A DNA stretch of 64,000 bases, taken from NCBI GenBank assembly GCA_021464245.1, contig JADCRB010000007.1, positions 6,941,787 to 7,005,786 on the forward strand. The letters are read 5' to 3'. This document shows positions 35,941 through 47,559 of this stretch, piece after piece (the first letter of the stretch is position 1; each line of letters starts with the position of its first letter). The notes under the pieces are model-generated. The model saw nothing but the letters and a program-made list of their open reading frames with translations. It made no database searches and was not told where the DNA came from. A program made the translations under genes and the position numbers. The stretch comes from Carallia brachiata (lineage: Eukaryota > Streptophyta > Magnoliopsida > Malpighiales > Rhizophoraceae).

Positions 35941-37681
35941 TTAGATATATTATTTTTTCTCCTCAAAATTCTTTTTTTTTTCTTAATTTCATCTTGAAAA
36001 TAACTTTTTTTTATACGTGGCATGTTATATTGGGTCGCCACATTATTATATTAACAGGATCCGTTGCTATGTTACAACGGCACAATAGGTTTAAAGTTAA
36101 ATTAACAATTAGTGGTATATTTAAAGAAGTAAAATTTTCATAATAAAATAAAAATAAAATAAATAGTTTATAATTTTTTTTTAGACTAACCTAATATATA
36201 TTCCAGTGGTTATTAAATTTAAGGTTTGAGAGATTTAGAATTCAAAAATCTTTAATAAAATAGTTTTTGTGACTGCTTTTTATTTATTTATTTATAAATA
36301 ATAAAAATTCACTTTATAAGTATAGTAGCTATTGGATCCTCGAATTAATACTAATATTTTTGTTGTTAGCATCTTCATTTAACTTCTTTATAAAGAGGAC
36401 CCTTGGAACTAAATTATATCACAACACAAACCAAATGGATTAATTTCAATACTAAAAAATGTGCTTATAATTATATAAAGGATTAAACATAGTTGGCCAA
36501 ACACGATTTAAGGCAAATTGAATTGGGCGAGAAAATTAACCTATTACTTTATTTTATGTCTTCCTTCATTAATTTGATAATCAAATATAAATGTGCAATT
36601 ATGTAAGCAGTCTATCTATAACTCAACGGGCTACATCTATCTAGTAATTTCTCATCATTTTGTTGTTTGAGCTTAAGATAAGATGTGTAAAAAGAAGAAT
36701 AGCAAAAGGATAATTGCACGAGAATATAATAGTAGTTAAAATCAACAGCAAAAGAATAATTGCATGAGAATATAATATTAGTTAAAATCTTAGACTTCAA
36801 ATTTCAAAACAAGAGGTAGAAGATTTATGAGAAGTAAAGAATTATTTCAATGTATAATTTTTGGTCAGCAATATAATTTTTAAATTTAAAAAAAAAGGAA
36901 TAAAAAGCTTTAAATAAAAAAGGTAGAAACGGGTTTGCGCTCTTTGGCGCCTCTTATTCAACCTTTCTCCGACCTAATGTGTTAAGAGGCTCCGGCTTTG
37001 AATCTTAAGATTGAATTTTGGAAGAACAATTACGGGAAAAAAATGACAGTGAGAAAAATTAGAGATGAGAAACATTTTTATTATTTATTGTGTTTGAGAA
37101 AAGGTAATATGAGAAAGAAAAATTAAAAACTTTTAATTTCAAAAATGGTAGAAAGTGGTGGCACTAAGAAATATATATAGTATGGACAATAAATTCATTT
37201 AATAAAAGTGGCAATGAAATCAATAAATTTTTTCCTAATTTTGAGGAAAATGGATATGGTGACCAGAAATTAAAATTAATATTCATCTTCCTTTTCCTCT
37301 TTCAAAACATCTTTTAAACACAAATATCATTCTTTTCTTTTATTTTTCTATCCCTCTTTTTTTTTTCTTCTCTCAAACACAAAATAAAAATTTTTTAAAA
37401 AAGGAAATATGATATCTGCAATTCAACTCAGAATTTTTTTTTTTAGGGAAAAATTCAGCTCAGAAATTTGACTTAGCCGAAAAATTGCGGCCTTCTTGTA
37501 TTGTAATTGTCTTTTTTTTTTTTTTCTTTTTCATTAAATAGATTAGCACTAATTATCCCTCTTGTTAACAAACAAATGAAAGAACAACGGAAAATACGGT
37601 AACTTAAGGAAAAATGGAGTGACACCCATAAGTTATTACTTATTAGTCTTCACGATGAATAGTCTTAATTATTAATTTAAT

Positions 37682-38908
37682 GGCTTGAAGGTAAATTTTA
37701 CTTATAATTTTTTGGTGTTTGTTAAATTAATTCAAAACGTTTTATTTTGTCAAATTTAATTTAAATGTTATTTCGTCAGTCAAATTTTATCTGTCTGTTA
37801 AATTTTTCGTTAAGTACATCTATGTGGCGCTTGGTGGCATGACACGTTATCACTTTGGAACAAATCAGCATGCTGACATGGCTTTTTTTGGCAAAATATT
37901 AGTATTTTTTTGAAATAAAAGGTAAAATTTTAATAAAATTAAAAATGAAAAAAAAAAAAATTTAAAGAAATTCCAACATTAACAAGAACACCTACTTCAC
38001 CTACGCCACCACCGTCCCAACCACCACGGCCGCTGGACCACTACCACCACCTCCCTCACCCAGTAGAGCCCCAGCAGCAAATCCCCACTCCTCTTCAACT
38101 CCCAAACAAAACGCCCAACCTTCCCTTCTCATTTAAACACCCCAAACCAAATAAGCAATAAGCTAAGACAAAAAAAATTTTTCTTAAAGTACCAAGCACT
38201 TTTATAGTTTTATGTCCTTGCGCCCCATCCGCTTAATCTTGATATGTTTAATCTATCATCGCTGCAAATTGTTTGGGGTTTATTTATTCGACAAGCATTT
38301 TTATTCTCTTGCGCACCATCCGTTTAGTTATCCACAATGCCGTCTTCTTTATTTAGACAGTTGATCTGTAGACCATGCATTCACCTTCACATGAATTTTG
38401 CGAAAAGCAATCCAAACATGTCTTGGCTTCTTGCTTTTTTCATTTGGGGTGTTTAAATGGAAAGGGAAGATTGGGCATTTGGGTTTGAGGGTTGAAGAGT
38501 AGTGGGGATTTGCTGTTGGGGCTCTGTTGGGTGAGGGAGGCAATGGTGGTGGTTGCACGGCCATGGTGGTCGAGATGGTGGTGGCGTAGGTGAAACAGGT
38601 GTTCTTGTTAATTTTGGGATTTTTTTTTTTTTTTTTCATTTTTAATTTTATTGAAAATTTCATCTTTTTTTCAAAAAAAATTTACTAATATTTTGCAAAA
38701 AATGTATACATCAGCATGCTGATTTGTCCAAAAGTGATGATGTGTCATGCCACCAAGCGGAACCTACACGTATTTAACGAAAAAATTTAACAAAAAGGTC
38801 AATTTTGATTAATAAAATAACATTTAAGACTAAACTTGATAAAATAAAACGTATTGAGTTAAATTTAACAAATATTAAAAAATTATGGGTGAAATTAACC
38901 TTTAAATC
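37682..38908. mobile_element. Non-autonomous Mutator-like element with ~490-bp terminal inverted repeats
   Basis: 1227 bp. TAATTTAAT (9 bp) flanks both sides (37673-37681, 38909-38917) and is single in unit A (2001-2009), giving a clean empty site. Left end GGCTTGAAGGTAAATTTTAC and reverse-complemented right end GATTTAAAGGTTAATTTCAC begin arms reaching about 38171 and from about 38417. A 9-bp target duplication and long arms are typical of plant MULEs. The ~245-bp core has no transposase. Pro-rich frames in the arms (for example 38349-38663 minus) are repeat sequence, not genes. Confidence 0.9.
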
Positions 38909-39079
38909 TAATTTAATTATAAAATATTTGTTTTTTTCAAATTACTAATTGTGTACAAAGGCTTTCTATGTTATACCATCAAAAACTATCATGACGATCA
39001 ACATAATGGTTAATATTACATTAAAAAAACCCCACAATGGGTCAATTATAAATTCAATCCCAATCATTGAAATTGTTAA

Positions 39080-39809
39080 GGGGATGTTTGGGTTAGTTTT
39101 TCAAGAAATACATTTGCATTTCATGTTCAAAAAGTAAGAAAATATGTGTTTGTTAAACTTTTTAGTATTGCCTTTTGATTCTACTTATTTCTTTATTTGA
39201 CTTCCTAACAACAGCTGATTGAAAAATAATTCTAGCCTATTTTTTGTTACTTTTCATATTACTTTTTACTTTTTAATATTAATAATAATTTATATGAATT
39301 ATATTACCCTTAAAGAATATTTATATAATTTTACTATTATTTTTTTACTTCACACATAAATTAGATATATTAATTTATTTTATTAGTATTTATATAACTT
39401 AAATAATTTTTTTTAAATATTCTTAAATAATATTTTTTTCACTTCAATTTTTTTTAATATTGACATTTATAAAAAATCTCAAATATTAATTTTTATTATT
39501 TAATAAATATTAATATTTTTTAAAAAAATTAAAATTAAGTAAATAATTCTCATATTATTTATAAAATATTATTTTAAAATATAAAATTTAAAATATAAAA
39601 AAAAATATTAATATGATATATCTACACAAATTATATGTATAAAATTAGACATTTCATTATTCAACAGTAACAGTAAGTATAAAATTAACCAAACACTTCA
39701 TTAATTTTATCAGCAATCAGTAACAGTAAATAAGAATCAGCAATCAGCACCAACAATCAGTAACAACAATTAATAACAATAATATTTAATAATTAATTTA
39801 AATAAGGCC
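39080..39809. mobile_element. 730-bp PIF/Harbinger-like non-autonomous element
   Basis: TAA at both sides (39077-39079, 39810-39812). Removing the element and one TAA restores GTTAAGTAAAGC, exactly as in unit A (about 2176-2187). Ends GGGGATGTTTGGG and, reverse-complemented, GGCCTTATTT are weakly inverted. Interior is AT-rich with CAATCAGTAACA repeats and no transposase frame. Confidence 0.75.
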
Positions 39810-40360
39810 TAAGTAAAGCTATCTACAGTTAAGAATTAAAAAGGATGAACGTTATCGATTCGAAAAAGGATGACAGTATATTCTGTGAAAAATTGAACCG
39901 GATCGCTACTTAAAACGGAACAAAGATTTGGACAACAAAGCAGAAAATAAAAATAAAATTAAAAAAAAATCATCAAGTCAAACACTCGCCTTAGCGAGTC
40001 GCCAAACATGCCTTTTTATAGTTCGTCCATTTTCCATGCATAAGCCGTACCATGCAAAATGGGTATGTCGTGATGACGTCATCATCATTTATAATAAAAT
40101 AATATATACATAATTTTTTGAAGTTCAAATTTTTTTAACAAAAATTAAGTAATTTTTAATTTAACTTATTTTTTTAATGAATATAATTTATTTATAATTT
40201 TATATTAAATAATGAGTAAGATTTACTTAAAATAAAAAATAAAAAATAATTTTAATCTAGATCACAATGAGTTTTATTCTTAAAAATAAAATAAAATTAA
40301 TAAGTACCACATTACATAAGTTCTAACAAAATTTACAAATAATCTAGATATGATATATAA

Positions 40361-40367
<7 letters not shown>

Positions 40368-40415
<48 letters not shown>
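40368..40415. repeat. (TA)n microsatellite
   Basis: About 48 bp of perfect AT repeat after a short GT run. Unit A has only a short ATATATAT at the matching point (about 2704). Confidence 0.9.
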
Positions 40416-40418
<3 letters not shown>

Positions 40419-40419
40419 T

Positions 40420-41410
40420 TTGAACATACTCTTAAATGTATTTATTGTTACCTTAGACCTTAATTTAAAAAAATTCCAAAATTGCTTTTTCTGCCTATGA
40501 TTTCTTATGTCTTTAAGCCTTAATTTAAAAAAAAAAAAAAATCGCTGCCTACGATTTTTTATGTTTTTCGAGTGGGATTTTTTTTTTTTATTATTGAATA
40601 CGGATAGTCACAAAGCTTTAGGTAGTGGTTTTGTCACTTTTTTTTTTTTTTTTTTTTTGTCCCTTATTCTTTCCGCTGCTTTCTGCCACAGTCTTGCATT
40701 CACACGTTAAAAAAAAGTGCCACATGTAGCTCAGCCCGCAGAAACAAGCATTCTGTTTTTGTGGGTTTATCATTAGGTTTCACGTTACAGGCCAAGGGAT
40801 TGGAAGCTTCCGGCCGGCCCTGTTTTGCGTAAATAGGCGGCGGAACCGTGGGCGGCTAGCCTGAAACAGCAAAAAAGTCATCCTGTTTTTCCCCATCTCT
40901 AACCCGAAAAAAAAAAAAAGAGGAGAAGAATATAAAAAGGATGAATATCTGAAAAATAAATATTAGAAAAAAAGAATGAACTTCATCATTTTTATATTTA
41001 GATGAGTTTAATGTAAAAAAAATTTAAAAGTACTTTATTTAAAAATAAATAAAATATAAGAGAAAAAAATATAATGTGTATCATAATATCAATTTTATCC
41101 TAAAAATAAAAAATAAAAATTATGGTAGAAAAAGTAATTTCTCATTTAAAATTTAAAAAAAAGAAGAAGAAAAAAAAAGTAATTTCCACGCCATTCCCCC
41201 CGAATGGCTTTTGTGGGACACCATCTCCTTTTTTTCTCTCTCTTCTCTTCCGAATATAAGAGGTTGTCTTATTCCACCCTAATTTCATTCTCTCCGTAAG
41301 AATTTCCTCATCCCAAACATGCAGTAAGTCTCTGTCTATATATCAAAAGCTTTCAGTGTTCTCTCATCATATAAAATAAAGTTCAAACACAATTGTGTTA
41401 TTGACCAAAA
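40420..41410. other. Unit B-specific block upstream of PLA1 copy B
   Basis: Missing from unit A, where 2704-2725 continues directly. It holds a ~70-bp imperfect tandem repeat at 40455-40570 around CCTTAATTTAAAAAAA, a GC-rich patch at 40795-40880, and near 41225-41335 a promoter-like stretch: TATAAG, a pyrimidine-rich leader, then an ATG followed by GTAAGT. No element ends were identified. Confidence 0.45.
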
Positions 41411-41643
41411 AAAAAAAAAAAACAACAACGCAATTGTGTTTTTTAGTTTTGTAAATTTCACCAGTCGGCGTGCGCATTTTGTCATACATACACATTTTAT
41501 TGATCTTAATATACATTTCATGATTCCTTTTCTACAAAATTTGAAAAAAAACGTTTATTTGCCGGTGATGTCATTTTATTGGTCTTGATAGCATCACCCG
41601 TGACCCAGCATGGAATTCCGAACCCCGGAAGTATTTTTTACTC

Positions 41644-41867
41644 GATCATTAATACATATTTTAAATTTATTGGTTTAGTTGATGTTCTAATTAAAATTAA
41701 AATTAAAATTTTATAAAATAAAATTGATAATTTTTAAAATATAAGAATAACAGTTATTAATTTTATTTAAAAAATTATTAATTTTATTTTAAAATTATCA
41801 ATTTTAATTTTATTTAAAATATCAATTAAAATATTAAAATTGGGCAAATCAATATTTTTTTTTACTC
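41644..41867. mobile_element. 224-bp AT-rich inverted-repeat insertion just upstream of the PLA1-B TATA box
   Basis: Flanked by TTTTTTACTC on both sides (41634-41643, 41858-41867). Unit A has one matching TTTTTGATTC there. The arms around AAAATTGATAATTTTTAAAA and AAAATTATCAATTTTAATTT are imperfectly complementary and can fold back. It ends about 12 bp before the TATA box. MITE-like; family not assigned. Confidence 0.65.
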
Positions 41868-41878
41868 AGTTATTGCCT

Positions 41879-41886
41879 TATATAAG
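41879..41886 (+). promoter_or_regulatory. TATA box of PLA1 copy B
   Basis: TATATAAG, matching the copy A TATA box, 108 bp upstream of the ATG, followed by ACACAC and CTCTCT tracts. Confidence 0.65.
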
Positions 41887-41986
41887 CAAGCTGTGTCCCC
41901 GTGCTCTTCCTCCTCTCCCCCCCCCCCCAACCCAACAAGCTCCTCAACGCACACACACACACTCTCTCTCTCTCTCTACTTCTACA

Positions 41987-43399
41987 ATGGCTTCAAAAGT
42001 CCTAATGCGGAACCCTAGTAATGTGAGCCATGTGACGTATGCAGGAGACAGGCTACCACGTTCCCATTCATTTGGGCAAGTTTGTTTGCCAAAGAAGAGT
42101 GAAATTTCTTATTCCTCTAGGCAGTCTGCAGTAGTTACTTCTTCCAATATATCCCAACCTATCTCCAACTCCAACAACATCACAACAAGAACTACTAGTT
42201 CTGGATTGGCTCAGCTGTGGAGGGAGATTCAAGGCTGCAACAACTGGGAAGACCTTGTTGACCCATTGCACCCTCTTCTCCGGCAAGAGATAATCCGATA
42301 TGGAGAATTCATTACTGCTTGTTACGAGGCTTTTGATCTTAGCCCCAACTCCAAGAGATATTTGACCTGCAAGCATGGCAAAAACCACATGTTCAAGGAA
42401 GTTGGAATGCAAAATTCTGGCTATCAAGTCACCAAGTACATCTATGCTGCTCCTGATATCAACATTATTAACATTCCAATCCAAAATAATGGTGTTCCTA
42501 ATTGCGGCCGTTGGATTGGCTATGTGGCTGTATCGTCGGAAAAAGATACAGTTGGCAGACTAGGGAGAAGAGATATACTGATCACCTTTCGAGGGACCGT
42601 AACAAACCAGGAATGGATTGCAAATTTGATGAGCTCTTTGACACCGGCACGGCTAGATCCTCACAATCCGCGGCCTGATGTAAAGGTGGAGTCTGGCTTC
42701 TTGAGCTTGTACACTTCAGATGAAAGTGACGCCAAGTTCGGGCCTGGAAGTTGTCGAGAACAACTTTTGTCTGAAGTATCGAGGTTACTAAATAAGTACA
42801 AAGGTGAGCAAGTCAGCATATCTCTAGCAGGACACAGCATGGGGAGCGCGTTGGCTCTTCTTCTTGCTTATGACATTGCGGAGCTTGGATTGAATACAAA
42901 CAACCGGGATGGAGATGTCCCAATAACTGTGTTTTCATTTGGAGGACCGAGAGTAGGGAACTCGGGCTTTAAGGAGCGGTGCGAGGAATTGGGAATCAAA
43001 GTGTTGAGAATTGTGAATGTTAATGACCCCATCACAAAGTTACCTGGGGTTTTTCTCAACGAGAATTTTAGGGCTTTGGGAGCGAAATGGAGCTGCTCAA
43101 CATGTTTTGCACATGTGGGTGTTGAACTAGTCCTTGACTTCTTCGACATGCAAAATCCTTCGTGTGTTCATGACTTGGAAACCTACATCAGCTTGCTGAA
43201 ATGCCATATTCAGAACCATGAAGCAGATTTTAAAAATAGAGCGAAGAAATTGACTTCTTCTGAACGAAACTTTAGATTGCCGATGAGAGATGCTGCAAGC
43301 AAAATGACCAGCCGGCTTCAGTGTCAAAGAATTGGATATTTGATTGGTGAAAACATTCTGGGATTGATGGGTTTCTTGGCCTTGTATACTTTTCTTTAG
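41987..43399 (+). CDS. PLA1-Ibeta2-like: Phospholipase A1, class I (PLA1-Ibeta2 / DALL1-like), copy B
   Basis: Intronless, 470 residues, about 92% identical to copy A with two single-residue deletions (one in the N-terminal Thr run, one in the NRDGDVP loop). Catalytic residues are all kept: Ser284 in GHSMG, Asp347 in [11 protein letters not shown], His376 in AHVGVEL. The oxyanion/lid region around [15 protein letters not shown] is nearly identical. The frame is open 49 codons further upstream (from 41840), but that part crosses the TATA box and leader and is not conserved in A, so the ATG at 41987 is chosen. Expected to be a plastid sn-1 acyl lipase, as in copy A. The altered upstream region (224-bp insertion near the TATA box, ~1-kb block further up) could change its expression relative to copy A; that is inference. 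Confidence 0.93.
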   Translation: MASKVLMRNPSNVSHVTYAGDRLPRSHSFGQVCLPKKSEISYSSRQSAVVTSSNISQPISNSNNITTRTTSSGLAQLWREIQGCNNWEDLVDPLHPLLRQEIIRYGEFITACYEAFDLSPNSKRYLTCKHGKNHMFKEVGMQNSGYQVTKYIYAAPDINIINIPIQNNGVPNCGRWIGYVAVSSEKDTVGRLGRRDILITFRGTVTNQEWIANLMSSLTPARLDPHNPRPDVKVESGFLSLYTSDESDAKFGPGSCREQLLSEVSRLLNKYKGEQVSISLAGHSMGSALALLLAYDIAELGLNTNNRDGDVPITVFSFGGPRVGNSGFKERCEELGIKVLRIVNVNDPITKLPGVFLNENFRALGAKWSCSTCFAHVGVELVLDFFDMQNPSCVHDLETYISLLKCHIQNHEADFKNRAKKLTSSERNFRLPMRDAASKMTSRLQCQRIGYLIGENILGLMGFLALYTFL

Positions 43400-45750
43400 G
43401 TAGGGCCAGAATAAAAAACTAGCGCGGTAGTTTTGTATCCTCTAAAGGGAGTATTGTTGTTGAATCTGTGAAAACATATAAATGTTGCGAAAAGAACATT
43501 TAACTTCATTAAATTTCACCCTTATAAGATTGTCAAATAAGCGTTAGTGCATTCAGAACTATATAACCTAATTTTTCTTTTTTTTAGGTAGAGTGAGAAG
43601 GGAGATTTAACTAATTATAAAATTTGAGGTTGAAACCCCAAATCTCGCCCAATTTCTAAACTTGATAGTCAATAGGTTACACCTTGCAATTCATAACCAA
43701 AAGTTTTGTGCTATTAAATCTTATATATAAAGATCGTTGTGATTAATGTAATATTATAAATTTTTTCCTTTTTTCCTGATGGATGAAATAATGCAACATA
43801 TTTTCCTCCACTCAAATAGTTTGTAGATAAATTTCCATTGAAGAAAAACTTACCTCAAAAAGGTATTACTTCCACTAAACAATTGTGCCTAGCATAGCTA
43901 GCAAACATGGCATTTATAACCCATTATGACATCCAATTAATAGGCCAAAACAGAACATGAAAAATAAATATAAGAAAAAAAAAGGGTCTGTGGTGGACCT
44001 CTTTCACATGAGGAGGATCAAGCCAAAGTTTGATCAACATTTCTGATTTATTTGAGTGATATATAAGTTAATTTTCATTCGTCTTAACCTTCCTCTCTTG
44101 TTTCTTTTTCCTTTATCTACCTTGTCGGGATTTGTCCATTTTTTTTGTTCTAACTTGAGCGTGATTTTGGATAATTGGGAACATATTTTTGGTCGGGTGT
44201 GGGCCACATTACTCAATGAATACGGAAACTAATGATTCATTGCATTTAGCGCGAAATTGGTATGTTGCCAATTCAGCTGATCCACGCTAAAATTTAATAT
44301 TTTGTCTTTGTAAGACCTTGACTCTGAAAGATGATATAAGCCTTTCTACAATAAGATACTGCGGCCAAAAATGATCCAATTAGGTTGCTGCATATCTTGG
44401 TCAAAAAAAAAAAAAGGTTGCTGCATATCAACGGGAAGAATGCTACAAAAAGATCCAGGTATATCGCTTTTGAACTCCCGACTTAAATATTAATTTAACC
44501 CCACTGTCCCCTTCAACTGGACCAAAAAAGAAATGTTGGAGGAGTCATATATTAATAATCACAGGCATATATTTAGTCAAGTTGCATTATTGAAATTGGC
44601 TTTCGATTTTTTATTAAGAAATAAATTTATCAAATTAATGATTTGCATGATGTTCTTGAATATTATGGTAAACAATAATAACAAAGCCTCAATTATAAAT
44701 TTAATTGGATTAGCCTGCATGAATCTCTTATTACCAGTAAGTTGTGCTCCAATTAAAATATTTTTTTTTGATTAATTAATTAGGATACTAGAAGCATTTT
44801 TCTAATAGAGATATCAGTAATCCTATATTTTTTACGTTAATTCATGATTAACTTTTTTTTGTTTTTGACTGGCCTATGTAGTTTAATTGACACCTCAATA
44901 AGCCACTTTGGCGTTCATTGACATTTTTTTTTTTTTTTGGAGAAAAAAAAAAGTCTCAATAATGTGAATTTAGTCCTAAAAAATGTGTACCTTCCATAGG
45001 TCAGTTGCTTTCCTGGAAATGAGATCGATGTTGTCAAAATCGAATCTTTGTCAGTTCGGTCATTAATTACATCGCCTTCAAATGTGAAAATAAGAACACT
45101 CACCAATTGCCGGTGGCCCGATTTTGTCATAAAGCAACCACAAACATGCCTTCATTTTCCTAACACACGCGTCAACGTTAAATCAACTCGGGAACTTGCG
45201 ACAAGTTCTTGCAATGACCAACTATGATTAAGTTCCCGATTTTCAACTGATTGTATATTTGTTGTCTATATCCATTTCCCCCATAAATCAACTCGCGAAC
45301 TTGTAGGTGCTTAATTAGATGAATGACTGTTGCTATTAGAATCCAAAATCAAAAGCGCGCTCGTGTTGTAGACACAGAATTCCAATGGTACTGGACGGTC
45401 AAATAATGGATACACTGCGTTGACTGGCGAGGTTCGGTCCCATATTTTTTGCGAAACTCATGTGTGTGTTACTGACTTAAGGTAGTCCCAAATTTAAATA
45501 AGAATCAAAAGATTAGCAAGCAATGGATGCGTGCATGGCTTTACGATTGCTTTCCTTCTTTTAATGCTCTGTGCGCCTTTCCACAATCAAGTTTAATCAG
45601 TAAACTTTGCTTCCTTATCTGTATCAAACTTTGCTTCCTGATCTTGACAGTTTAATTAGTGGGAAAAATTACATTTCGAATTCTGCCCACCTGGAACAAA
45701 TTGCTTCGCTGATTTATTGGCAAAACTGGGAAAGTAAGGAACATAACTTA
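43400..45750. other. Intergenic region of unit B, no gene
   Basis: Colinear with unit A 4408-8930 but shorter, lacking four blocks present there. Frames such as 44915-45130 (minus) are remnants shared with A (7234-7467) and match no known family. Confidence 0.5.
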
Positions 45751-47045
45751 TGGTGTGTTTGGATTTAGAAAGAAAATGGTAAACAAGAAAGTAGTGAGAA
45801 AAAAAATTTTTAGATAAGTTAGAAAAATGTGATAAAGAAAGTAGTGAAAAAGTAAAATTATTTGGATATAGTGAGAAAATGTAGGAAAAAAATAATTATA
45901 TATGTCAAATGACAATTTTCTCTTTCAACTATTTTTTTTAAAAAGACACTGATGAATTCAAAAAATGTTAGAATGGTAACTTCATAATTCTATATTTGAT
46001 AAGTTTATCTTGTCTGTGGGTTTATTTTTTATAAATAAAAATAAACACTACGAAAAATCTTTTACGAAATTTTACGAAAAGTTCATAAATTTTAGTGTAA
46101 TATTAATTCTAATTAGGTTTTAGTTTTAAAAAATGAAATAAAATTACCAAAAACTTCTTGTTACATCAGTTAAAAAATTAAATTGTGAAAAATCGTGATA
46201 AAATTTTCATATTATATAAGACTACTCTTTTCCTATTCAGTTTTAATTTTATTCTCAGAAAAATAGTTTCTCGGGGGTTCGGTTTTGCATTTCACACTTA
46301 CTATTGCTATTTAGTTCGAAAAAGCAAGGTGTTAGATTATTTAGTAAAATTTTTTAGTTTGCTGTTGAGGTTACTCCTTGCTAAAAAAAGGTAACTGATT
46401 AAAAACGTAGGCTTGGGTTTTAATCAGCAATTAATAAATTATTTAATTACAAAATTGCCCTTAAAAAAAAGACGCTTCGCTGTACGGCGCAAACCGAGTA
46501 ACGCTACAGGCTTCTTGTTTTTCTGTTTATTTTTTTTTAATAAAATAATGTTATTTTTTAAAAGCTGGCACCAACGGTATATTATTGAAATAGTATTATT
46601 TGAAGTATTCTTTTCGTTTCTATTTTTCTTATTTTCTTTTGTTTTTGTTATTTAAAGAATAATCTACATAATAAAAATAACAATATTTTATATAATAATA
46701 ATAATATTTATTATAAATTTTAATTAATCTTCAAATTACATATTTAATAAATTTTTATATATAAATATATAGATATATTTTATAATACTAGTTTACATTA
46801 GTTAGAGGTAAAAAGATAATTTATTTGAATAAAATAAAAATAAAATATTTAAAATAGTCTTTTTATTAATTAATCAGTATTTAATTAAATATTATTATTT
46901 TATTTTATTTATTAACAACAATAATCTATAACAATTATCAACAATAATATCAATAATCACTAACAGCAAAATCAAACAGGGTCTCAATTGGTGTATTTTC
47001 GATCTTTTAGAATTCTTTCCCCACTCTTTGTCCCAAACCAAACTG
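45751..47045. mobile_element. Shared Tourist-like MITE, unit B copy, split by later insertions
   Basis: Left end TGGTGTGTTTGGATTTAG after TTA (45748-45750) matches the 8931-9366 element of unit A. The right end near 47045 has lost its last bases. Its interior is interrupted by about 190 bp at 46030-46222 and by the element at 46273-46982. Confidence 0.7.
46273..46982. mobile_element. 710-bp DNA element nested in the older MITE
   Basis: Ends GGGGGTTCGGTTTTGC and, reverse-complemented, ACCCTGTTTGATTTTGC. CTC lies on both sides (46270-46272, 46983-46985). Absent from unit A. AT-rich interior with AACAACAATAAT repeats, similar in style to 39080-39809. Probably PIF/Harbinger-like, though CTC is not the usual target. 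Frames inside (46413-46655) are not genes. Confidence 0.6.
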
Positions 47046-47194
47046 GCTTGGGTCTGAGTTTTGAACATATGATGATTCCGATGTAACCCTAATACATCAG
47101 CCAAGAAAACATCGCACAACCCTAAACCATTTGGCGTGGGTTATGAGCACCAGTATAGATTTAAGGAATCGCAAAAAAGAGGGCGGCGAGACTA

Positions 47195-47331
47195 GTATAG
47201 ATTGCACTTGAGGCGGTTGCTCCATTTGGCACGGTGAATCGGGAAAAGCACTTCGACGGAGGGCGCGGCGGCCATGAACAGTCCACTTCGCGGAGGGCTT
47301 TGATCAGATCCTCCGTTATCACGTTCCCCAT
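47195..47331 (-). pseudogene. PRA1.A-family 5' gene fragment
   Basis: The minus strand from the ATG at 47331 encodes MGNVITEDLIKALREVDC, then PPRPPSKCFSRFTVP. After a frame slip it reads KWSNRLKCNLY. This matches the N-terminus of plant PRA1 family A proteins (prenylated Rab acceptors, ER/Golgi membrane proteins that bind Rab GTPases). The residues between FTVP and KW are partly deleted, and everything after CNLY, including the membrane segments, is missing. Upstream to about 47480 (AACATCTTCGTTCCTCTC, then CT runs) looks like its 5' untranslated region. Present only in unit B. Confidence 0.75.
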
Positions 47332-47559
47332 TTTATGGCTGTTTCTCCGCTAATGTGAAACCGTAGAAAATAATTGCAGTGTAATCGAAGACGATCGATC
47401 GAACAACCGAAAAAAGAACAGAGAATCCGAGAGAGGAGACTTGAGAGGAACGAAGATGTTGAAATTAAAAAAAAACAGAGAGAGAGAGAGAGAAAGAAAA
47501 AGAAAAAAAAGGGACAATCCTAAATTTGATTTTTTTTTTCCAAGTCACAAAATTTTTTT

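Larger units (their letters stand above)
650..36260 (+). repeat. Segmental duplication, unit A
   Basis: Long direct tandem duplication; the partner is about 36370-61050. Anchors in order: 681 pairs with 36403, PLA1 2989 with 41987, bHLH exon 1 29771 with 56302, bHLH stop 34186 with 60288, tail 35070 with 60797, and a short resumption 36205 with 61002. Unit A is longer mainly because of the 10.7-kb retrotransposon. Other unit-specific blocks include 5327-5676, 5760-6095, 6225-6818, about 7605-8362 and 9400-11945. Boundaries are estimated by eye to about 100 bp. Confidence 0.9.

Noticed and set aside
38349..38663. Minus-strand Pro-rich frame of 104 codons
   Set aside because: It lies wholly in the right arm of the Mutator-like element, and its mirror exists in the left arm without an open frame. 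Composition reflects CCACC and poly-T tracts.
41840..41986. Upstream extension of the PLA1-B frame by 49 codons
   Set aside because: It covers the TATA box and CT-rich leader, is not in frame or conserved in copy A, and has low-complexity Pro and Ser-Leu runs.
46413..46655. 80-codon plus frame rich in Phe
   Set aside because: Sits in the 710-bp nested element; low-complexity T-rich coding.
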